Origin: Mucilaginibacter kameinonensis
Lineage (GTDB): Bacteria; Bacteroidota; Bacteroidia; Sphingobacteriales; Sphingobacteriaceae
DNA length: 64,000 nucleotides
Direction: 5' to 3'
Assembly (NCBI RefSeq): GCF_003675385.1
Contig: NZ_RCWZ01000006.1
Coordinates: 62,001 to 126,000 of the forward strand
The stretch's first letter is position 1. The number at the start of each line of letters is the position of its first letter. Below the pieces are notes generated by a model. The model was not told where the DNA came from, searched no databases, and was given only the letters and a program-made list of their open reading frames with translations. This document shows, piece after piece, positions 57,581-64,000 of the stretch. The translations under genes were made by a program, and so were the position numbers.

Positions 57581-58042
57581 TTATTCGGTACCGTTAACCA
57601 GTTGAAAAATAGTAAACAGGTGATGGGCCTCATGTAATACAAAAAACTCGGCCCATTTTGAAATGGTAAGCCTGCCATATTTAGGATGTACGCCGATGCG
57701 CAATAGTTCTGTATCGGTAAGCCCGGCCAGCAGATCGGAAATTGATGCTCTGTCTACTTTTATAATATCCAGCAGTTCAGTTAGGTCCATTAATCTGAAG
57801 GGAGTAAATTCAGGATCAAGGTCACCATTATAACGATCAAATACCGGGACATCTTCATTAAGTATCTGGTGTATTCTGCCTATAAATATTTTCTGGTAAC
57901 GGGTCAGATGCGCTATATTATCCAAAGCACTCCATTTACCGGGTGCCGGTGGCGAAGCCAACTTCTGGTTGCTTGTACCTGCAACCAATTCTGCTATAGC
58001 AAGGTGTTGGTTTCTTAATCTTTCGGTGAGTGAATTATACAT
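57581..58042 (-). CDS. DinB superfamily protein
   Basis: Four-helix DinB fold protein of 153 residues from the ATG at 58042 (MYNSLTERLRNQHLAIAELV); an in-frame ATG at 58075 would add 11 residues (MLTFRSIANIK) and cannot be excluded. Metal-binding His residues are visible in LDNIAHLTRYQ and in FFVLHEAHHLFTI near the C-terminus. Bacterial DinB-like proteins include bacillithiol transferases and mycothiol-dependent enzymes; with ytxJ in the same window, a bacillithiol link is possible but only inferred. Convergent with the OmpA lipoprotein gene. Confidence 0.82.
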   Translation of the reverse strand: MYNSLTERLRNQHLAIAELVAGTSNQKLASPPAPGKWSALDNIAHLTRYQKIFIGRIHQILNEDVPVFDRYNGDLDPEFTPFRLMDLTELLDIIKVDRASISDLLAGLTDTELLRIGVHPKYGRLTISKWAEFFVLHEAHHLFTIFQLVNGTE

Positions 58043-58189
58043 TTTGATGTTTGCGATAGAGCGGAAAGTTAGCATAAAATGCTGTGTTGGTTTTAGTAAT
58101 AATATTTAATAACTTTATTATTACCATAAACCGACTAAAAGTTTCGGCGCCAGCTGTTTACTTTATTACATACCTAAATCGTTTGCATT

Positions 58190-61100
58190 ATGTTAAAGAA
58201 ATTGTTTCTGTACTATTTGATGGTTTCACCCTTTTGGTGCCTGGCTCAAACCAGGATAACAGGCAGGGTTGTCAACGCAACAGATAAAAAAGGTGTCGCG
58301 AACGCAAGCGTATTTTTAAGTAATGCAACTGTTGGAGCAAAAACCACACCCGAAGGAACGTTTACCCTTGCCGACGCCAAAAATGGTAAATATGAGCTGG
58401 TAGTTTCCATTGTTGGGTTTGAAACCTATAAGCAAAACATAACGGTAACTGGTAGTGATATGGTTTTGCCCGATATTATCATGTCGCCTAAAACCTATGC
58501 TTTAAAGGAGGTAATTGTAAAACAACACACCGACCCCAATCGTGCGCAGTATTTAACAACTTTTAAAGAGCAGTTTTTAGGTAAATCTGAACTGGCCGAT
58601 CAATGTAAAATTCTGAATCCGGAAATGCTTGATTTTGTCTACGATGATGACACCAAAACACTGACAGCATCTTCCGTTGATTTTTTGAATGTTGAAAATC
58701 GTGGGCTTGGTTACCGGGTAAAGTATCTTATCACAAATTTTACTTATGATGATAAAGACATTTCAAACAGGAAACTGCACTACGAGGGTTCTGTGCTGTT
58801 TGAAGAGTTAAAAGGTACGCCATCACAACAGAAAGACTGGCAAAGGGCAAGATTGCAGGTTTATAAAGGATCTGCTATGCATTTTTTACGTGCATTGCAG
58901 GCTAAACATTTGGATGAGGAAGGGTTTCGTGTATTGCAGTATGCTAACCCTGAACGACGGGACCTGCCTAAATCACTATTAAGCAAAAGAGGGCGCCCAA
59001 TACTGATGACCTATCCTTTAAATGAGGATGAAATGATGGTTAAAACCGATCAAATTGGCGTACATGCCCTCGGTTGTGATTTTGATTCGTTCCATATCAC
59101 TTATAATGAAGATCATCGTTTTACGAAACGCGGGCAAATGAATAATATAAACAGTTCCGCTAACCATGATGTAACGGTTTTGAATTTTAACCTGCCTTAC
59201 GCCCTTTTTGATGATAATGGGGCCCTGCTTGATCCTAATAGCGTAACATATAGCGGCGCATGGGGCAATAACCGGGTAGCCGAACTTTTGCCAGTTGATT
59301 ATGAGCCTTTAAACACTCGGGCTGTAAATGAAAAACCAGGATTGACCGATGTTATAAATAAGCTTAGAAATTACAATGCTTCATATACTGCCGAAAAAGT
59401 TTATTTGCATTTTGATAAACCCTACTATGCTGCCGGCGATACAGTTTACTTTAAAGCTTATATAACCGCCGGCGATCGCCACGAGCTATCGGATATAAGC
59501 GGTGTGTTGCATGCCGAGTTGATCAATACAGCAAACAGAATCGATCAGGCTGTTAATTTACAGATAACTGATGGTGTGGCCTGGGGGGATTTTGCCCTAC
59601 CGGATACTTTGCCTAAAGGGAATTATCATATCCGGGCGTATACCAAATGGATGCAAAACCAGGGCAGTAACAATTATTTTGACCGGGGAATTAAAATTGG
59701 ATCGACCAGTAATAAGATAGCCGAAAGCGCTACCAAAGCGCCGCTGCCGATTGCCGCTAATAAAATTGATGTGCAGTTCTTTGCCGAAAGTGGCAATATA
59801 ATTACCGGCATTCAATCTAAAATAGCCTTCAAGGCTATTGGCCCCGACGGAGCAGGCGTAAATGTTAGCGGAATTATTACCGATAATGACAATAATCAGG
59901 TAACCACATTTGCTTCATCGCACTTGGGTATGGGATCTTTTTACCTGAACGCCCAACCGGGTAAAAGCTATAAAGCCGACCTTAATTATACCAACGGAAC
60001 AAAAAACACTGTCAATCTTCCAATGCCCATGGAGAATGGAATTAGCTTATCTGTTGATAATAGTGAAATTCCCCGTGCTATTGTTAAAATAAATGCTGCT
60101 GATGCTTTTTACAAGCAATATAAAGGACAGGAATTTACATTGCTCATTTATTCCGGCGGCACCGCTTCAACTATTGCCTGCAGGTTAGATAGTCAGACAA
60201 TAACACGTGATATTTTAAAGCGGCGTTTAAAAACAGGGATAGCTACCATTACATTATTTTCTGCCGTTAATGAGCCCCTTTGTGAACGCCTGATTTTTGT
60301 GCAAAACTATGATCAATTGAGCCTGGCCGTTAACAGCCCCAAAGCAGATTATAAAAAAAGGGAAAGGGTTGATATCAGCCTGAATGCAAAGAACAGAGCG
60401 GGCGACCCGTCAGTTGGCCATTTTTCGGTATCAGTTATAGATGAAAGCAAAGTTCCGGTAGTTGAAAATTCCGAACATACTATACTAACTGATCTGTTGT
60501 TAACTTCAGATCTGAAGGGAAATGTAGAACAACCCAACTATTATTTTACCAATGTGAATGACGAAACAACGAAAAACCTGGATCTGGTAATGCTTACTAA
60601 TGGTTATCGTGGTTTTGAATGGAAGCCTTTATTAAGCGGCTCTTATCCGGCTATAGCATACCAACCTGAAAAGGGTTTGGAAATAAGCGGCAATGTAAAG
60701 CGTTCGGGAGGGAGCGCCATGCATGAAGGCACTGTTTCTTTAATCTCTTCGCAACCAACAACGGTGTTAAGTCAACCAGTAGACGATAGGGGCGATTTTG
60801 CATTCAGTAACTTGTTCTTTACCGATACCGGCAGGTTCATTTTACAGGCTGTTACAGCCAAAGGTGATAACTCAACAAGATTGACTTATAACAAAAACAA
60901 TCAAAAACTGCCAGTATCGTCATTCGGCTTAAACGTCGTACCCAATGATATTAATTTATCAATGACGAACTATCTTGAAAATAACAAGTTACGGCAAGAT
61001 GATTATTTGAAGTATAGCAAAATAAAAATGCTGAAAGAGGTGAAGATCAAGGCCGTTAAAAAGAATGAATATCGCTCTTCGGCTTTAGGAGGGCCGGGTA

Positions 61101-61702
61101 GTGCCGATCAGGTGATAAAACTGGGGCAGCTTCCTGTTTCAGGTTCGTTAACTCAAATGGTAGAAAGCAGGGTACACGGCGGACGAGCATACGCAATGTT
61201 AAGGAGTGATTTTGATGGTTTAGTAATTTTGGATGGGGTGGCAATAGATAGTCGTATTTCGGCGAACCCAATACCTGGCGGAGGTTCGCTTGATTTTATA
61301 AGCGCCTCGGATGTTGAAACAGTAGAGCTTTTTTACAATGCCAATGCGGCAATATATGGAGCGCGGGGGGGCCATGGAGTAATCGTGATAACCACAAAGG
61401 CAAAAGGGGGGCTTACCGAAAAAGAAATCACATCAACCGGGATATTACCAATATCGGTGCCCGGATTTTATAAGGCGCGTGTATTTTACTCACCTAAATA
61501 TGAAAATCTTGAGCAAGCCGGTAACCGCCCCGATTTGCGGAGTACTATTTATTGGCAACCGGAGCTGGTAACAGATAAAAATGGCCAGGCGTTGTTTAAT
61601 TATTTCAATGCCGATGGAACAGGCTCATATCGCATAGTTGTTGAGGGATTTGATGAGGATGGTAATTTAGGGCGGTTGGTGTATCGGTATAATGTTCAGT
61701 GA
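58190..61702 (+). CDS. Large secreted MG2-type protein with a TonB-plug domain and no barrel
   Basis: Protein of 1170 residues with a signal peptide (about 1-19, WCLAQ). Domains in order: carboxypeptidase-like regulatory domain (about 21-105), a region of unknown type (about 115-390), a macroglobulin MG2-like domain (about 395-510, AEKVYLHFDKPYYAAGDTVY), several Ig-like strand-rich segments (about 510-930), and a TonB-receptor plug-like domain (about 1000-1090, MVESRVHGGRAYAM, GLVILDGVAI, DVETVELFYNANAAIYGARG, GVIVITT) followed by about 80 residues. There is no 22-strand barrel. Such proteins are common in Bacteroidota and of unknown function; they may work as periplasmic or outer-membrane partners of TonB systems. 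Confidence 0.8.
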   Translation: MLKKLFLYYLMVSPFWCLAQTRITGRVVNATDKKGVANASVFLSNATVGAKTTPEGTFTLADAKNGKYELVVSIVGFETYKQNITVTGSDMVLPDIIMSPKTYALKEVIVKQHTDPNRAQYLTTFKEQFLGKSELADQCKILNPEMLDFVYDDDTKTLTASSVDFLNVENRGLGYRVKYLITNFTYDDKDISNRKLHYEGSVLFEELKGTPSQQKDWQRARLQVYKGSAMHFLRALQAKHLDEEGFRVLQYANPERRDLPKSLLSKRGRPILMTYPLNEDEMMVKTDQIGVHALGCDFDSFHITYNEDHRFTKRGQMNNINSSANHDVTVLNFNLPYALFDDNGALLDPNSVTYSGAWGNNRVAELLPVDYEPLNTRAVNEKPGLTDVINKLRNYNASYTAEKVYLHFDKPYYAAGDTVYFKAYITAGDRHELSDISGVLHAELINTANRIDQAVNLQITDGVAWGDFALPDTLPKGNYHIRAYTKWMQNQGSNNYFDRGIKIGSTSNKIAESATKAPLPIAANKIDVQFFAESGNIITGIQSKIAFKAIGPDGAGVNVSGIITDNDNNQVTTFASSHLGMGSFYLNAQPGKSYKADLNYTNGTKNTVNLPMPMENGISLSVDNSEIPRAIVKINAADAFYKQYKGQEFTLLIYSGGTASTIACRLDSQTITRDILKRRLKTGIATITLFSAVNEPLCERLIFVQNYDQLSLAVNSPKADYKKRERVDISLNAKNRAGDPSVGHFSVSVIDESKVPVVENSEHTILTDLLLTSDLKGNVEQPNYYFTNVNDETTKNLDLVMLTNGYRGFEWKPLLSGSYPAIAYQPEKGLEISGNVKRSGGSAMHEGTVSLISSQPTTVLSQPVDDRGDFAFSNLFFTDTGRFILQAVTAKGDNSTRLTYNKNNQKLPVSSFGLNVVPNDINLSMTNYLENNKLRQDDYLKYSKIKMLKEVKIKAVKKNEYRSSALGGPGSADQVIKLGQLPVSGSLTQMVESRVHGGRAYAMLRSDFDGLVILDGVAIDSRISANPIPGGGSLDFISASDVETVELFYNANAAIYGARGGHGVIVITTKAKGGLTEKEITSTGILPISVPGFYKARVFYSPKYENLEQAGNRPDLRSTIYWQPELVTDKNGQALFNYFNADGTGSYRIVVEGFDEDGNLGRLVYRYNVQ

Positions 61703-61982
61703 TAAATTGAACTACCCCATAGTTTAGTATAAAGCTGCAGATTACCGGGTCGTACCGTGTAAATGCCGTTCCTTTAGCCTGATCGGCATTTTGTCTCAAG
61801 ATTGATACGATTTTACCAAGTATTGAGCCATTTTGTGCAAAAGGATTGTTTTAATTTGGAACGTGCAAAACTGTTCGTTGTGCTGTATGTTCATGCATAA
61901 TAGCGCCGGCCATTTTTAACCTTCCTGCTTTTTATTGAAAACATAAGTTTAACCAGCTTTTGCGCAGGTAATATGATCGCCT

Positions 61983-63695
61983 ATGAATAAATATAAACTA
62001 TATGCCGGTTTGTTTTTTACCGGTACAATAGCTCTTGTTTCGGCTGCGTGGCAAACAAAAACTGCCAAACAACCTGAGCCTCCAAAGAAACGACCTAACA
62101 TTATTGTTATCATGGCCGATGATATGGGTTTTTCTGATCTGGGCTGCTATGGCGGTGAGGTTAATACACCAAATATCAATTATCTTGCTCAAAATGGCAT
62201 CCGCTACAGGCAGTTCTATAACACATCACGTTGCTGCCCAACAAGGGCTTCGTTACTTACCGGCTTATATAATCAGCAGGCAGGCATTGGCAAAATGACC
62301 GATGCTGAAGACGAGCCTGGCTATCTTGGTCATATCACCGATAATGCTGTAACCCTTGCCGAAGTTTTGAAATCTGCCGGTTATCATACGGCAATGTCGG
62401 GCAAATGGCATGTGTCAAATACCAATGGCCAGCCTAACGCCCAGGATCAGTTGGCCTGGTTAAATCATCATAAAAATTATCCTGAGTTTTCGCCGATTAG
62501 CCAGTATCCAACCAGCCGCGGGTTCGAGAAATTTTTCGGCACTATTTGGGGTGTGGTTGATTTTTATGATCCGTTTAGTTTGGTTAGCGGCACCACGCCT
62601 ATTAAAACAGTCCCCAAAAACTACTATCATACAGATGCTATTAACGATACGGCGGTAGCTTATATCAAGGGCTATGCTAAATCGTTAAAGCCCTTCTTTT
62701 TGTACGTTGCCGAAAACGCACCGCACTGGCCACTGATGGCAAAGCCTGAGGATATTGTCAAATATAAAGACACGTACAAAGGTGGTTGGCAGGCCATCCG
62801 CGAAGCGAGGTACAAAAAAATGGTGAAGCTTGGCCTCATCGACCCCGCAAAAACTAAGCTGTCCGACCGATGGAAGGGCGACCTGCAATGGGAAAATAAC
62901 CCGGATAAAGAGTGGGATGCTATGGCAATGGCTGTTCATGCTGCCATGATAGACGGGATGGATCAGGGCATTGGCCGTATCATTAAAACATTGAAAGAAA
63001 CCGGTCAGCTGGACAATACACTGATTGTTTTCCTGTCGGATAATGGTGCCAGCGCTGAAAACTGTGCTGCTTATGGTCCCGGATTTGACCGCCCCAATGA
63101 AACCCGCGATGGCCGTAAAATAGTTTATGCTACAAAAAAAGAAGCGCTGCCGGGTCCGGAAACTACATATTCATCTATCGGCCCTCGTTGGGCAAACGTA
63201 GCCAACACCCCTTATGAGTATTGGAAAGCCGAATCATACGAGGGCGGCATTCATACCCCGATGATTGCTTTCTGGCCAAAGGGAATTACCATTAATAAAG
63301 GCGGGTTTAATGACCATGTAGGCCATGTGATGGATTTCATGAGCACATTTGTTGAGCTGGCCGGAGCCCAATATCCTAAAACCTATAAAGGGCATAACAT
63401 TCCGCCAACTACAGGTATTAGTCTGGTGCCAAGCTTTAAAGGCAAACAAACTCCCGGTCATGAAGAGCTGTTTAATGAACATTTCGGGGCTAGGTATGCA
63501 CGTTCAGGAAACTGGAAGCTGGTATCGTTAAGTAATGATACTACCTGGCATTTGTATGATCTGTCGCAGGATAAAACCGAAACTACCGATCTGAAATCAA
63601 AACACCCGGAAAAGGTGCACCAACTGGATAGCCTTTGGCATACTTGGGCAAATACACACCAGGTTTTTCCAAAGCCGGGTAATAAGAGTAAATAA
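61983..63695 (+). CDS. Arylsulfatase
   Basis: Protein of 570 residues with a signal peptide or N-terminal anchor (about 1-22). The formylglycine motif CxPxR is C84-C-P-T-R88, followed by ASLLTGLY; metal ligands D46 and D47 are in NIIVIMADDMGFSDLGCYGG, and the second metal site is in FLSDNGASAEN. The C-terminal part ends with DLSQDKTETTDLKSKHP, typical of type I sulfatases. It removes sulfate esters from glycans or small aromatics in the periplasm. It needs a formylglycine-generating enzyme, which is not encoded in the window. The next gene, of the glutaminase family, starts 46 bases downstream and may be co-transcribed. Confidence 0.93.
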   Translation: MNKYKLYAGLFFTGTIALVSAAWQTKTAKQPEPPKKRPNIIVIMADDMGFSDLGCYGGEVNTPNINYLAQNGIRYRQFYNTSRCCPTRASLLTGLYNQQAGIGKMTDAEDEPGYLGHITDNAVTLAEVLKSAGYHTAMSGKWHVSNTNGQPNAQDQLAWLNHHKNYPEFSPISQYPTSRGFEKFFGTIWGVVDFYDPFSLVSGTTPIKTVPKNYYHTDAINDTAVAYIKGYAKSLKPFFLYVAENAPHWPLMAKPEDIVKYKDTYKGGWQAIREARYKKMVKLGLIDPAKTKLSDRWKGDLQWENNPDKEWDAMAMAVHAAMIDGMDQGIGRIIKTLKETGQLDNTLIVFLSDNGASAENCAAYGPGFDRPNETRDGRKIVYATKKEALPGPETTYSSIGPRWANVANTPYEYWKAESYEGGIHTPMIAFWPKGITINKGGFNDHVGHVMDFMSTFVELAGAQYPKTYKGHNIPPTTGISLVPSFKGKQTPGHEELFNEHFGARYARSGNWKLVSLSNDTTWHLYDLSQDKTETTDLKSKHPEKVHQLDSLWHTWANTHQVFPKPGNKSK

Positions 63696-63741
63696 TAAAA
63701 CCCAACAATAAATATTAAAACCAAAAAGTAAAACGTAGTTT

Positions 63742-64000
63742 ATGAATCGCATTTTCAAAAAAACGTACCTGCTTGTTTCCGGACTGGCGGCATCGTTTGT
63801 TGCACAAACAGCGTTGGCTCAGGACAAGATGCCATCTTATCCGCTAATCACGCACAACACTTATTTCAGCATTTGGTCAAACACTGATAAGCTGAACGAA
63901 TCGACCACCAAACACTGGACAGGAAAAGACCAATCATTATTGGGCCTTATTAAGGTTGATGGTAACTACTACCGTTTTTTGGGCGCATCGGCCGTTAATT
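63742..64000 (+). CDS. Glutaminase (DUF4964/GtaA-like) family protein, 3' truncated
   Basis: The window ends after 86 codons. A signal peptide (about 1-27, ending TALAQ) is followed by the start of the family's N-terminal domain: PSYPLITHNTYFSIWSNTDK (31-50) and GKDQSLLGLIKVDGNYYRFL (61-80). This wording is typical of the large GtaA-like proteins annotated as glutaminases, with DUF4964, DUF4965, DUF5127 and DUF1793-type domains; true activity in Bacteroidota is uncertain. The rest lies beyond the window. Confidence 0.75.
   Translation, partial: MNRIFKKTYLLVSGLAASFVAQTALAQDKMPSYPLITHNTYFSIWSNTDKLNESTTKHWTGKDQSLLGLIKVDGNYYRFLGASAVN

Noticed and set aside
61605..61799. 64-residue minus-strand frame downstream of the MG2/plug gene
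   Set aside because: It overlaps the plus-strand gene end by about 100 bases and has neither a hydrophobic segment nor recognisable motifs.
1..64000. tRNA, rRNA or other structured RNA genes
   Set aside because: No cloverleaf with the conserved GTTCGAATC-type T-arm or rRNA signature was noticed in any gap; a tRNAscan-SE or Rfam search would be decisive.

Overview
The window looks like a chromosomal segment of a Bacteroidota (Bacteroidetes) bacterium, most likely family Sphingobacteriaceae and Mucilaginibacter-like. This is inference from content. The evidence is a PorP/SprF plus OmpA pair of the type IX secretion kind, a TonB receptor with an N-terminal carboxypeptidase-like domain, LytTR two-component pairs, YtxJ (bacillithiol redox), lipoproteins with Bacteroidetes-type export signals, almost no Shine-Dalgarno sequences, and many promoters of the -33 TTTG / -7 TAnnTTTG kind. 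No rRNA, tRNA, CRISPR array, transposase or prophage gene was found.

Layout. 1-4 kb: truncated PorP/SprF gene, PorE-like OmpA protein, glycosyltransferase, VOC protein. 4-9 kb: amino-sugar/cell-wall recycling block, with anmK divergent from a nagB fused to a PIG-L deacetylase, then a NagX/HGSNAT-like membrane acetyltransferase. 9-16.5 kb: DUF2059 protein, M16 peptidase, lipoproteins, Lhr-type helicase. 16.6-21 kb: CsaA-like tRNA-binding protein, tadA, Mn-type superoxide dismutase, amino acid permease, PaaE-like reductase. 21-28.5 kb: PepSY protein and TonB siderophore receptor (iron), RhuM, then divergent oxyR and katA. 28.5-33 kb: LytTR two-component system, transglutaminase-like protein, NAD(P)HX repair enzyme. 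33-45 kb: housekeeping genes (anti-sigma/ECF sigma, lipA, ytxJ, ribH, TPR protein, recF with a DUF721 gene, ndk, DHH phosphoesterase, two FKBP isomerases, tatD, ansA). 45-47 kb: TetX-like monooxygenase with a TetR regulator. 47-56.5 kb: polysaccharide-related block (two alginate-lyase-family proteins, a second LytTR pair, two tandem GH18 chitinase lipoproteins), then a SUKH protein. 57-64 kb: OmpA lipoprotein, DinB protein, a large MG2/TonB-plug protein, arylsulfatase, and the start of a glutaminase-family protein.

The most striking non-genic signal is a dense set of intergenic palindromic elements. Fourteen inverted repeats of about 70-160 bp, from roughly eight sequence families, sit mostly behind genes. 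One element lies in frame inside the helicase gene, and another supplies the last residues and stop codon of the PaaE-like gene. Other signals worth attention are a small set of promoters whose -7 box lies only 4-7 bases before the start codon (predicted leaderless mRNAs), a textbook-like OxyR box between oxyR and katA, paired palindromes around the TonB-receptor promoter, perfect palindromes before the tetR-tetX-like operon, and 21-bp-phased repeats beside a LytTR operon.
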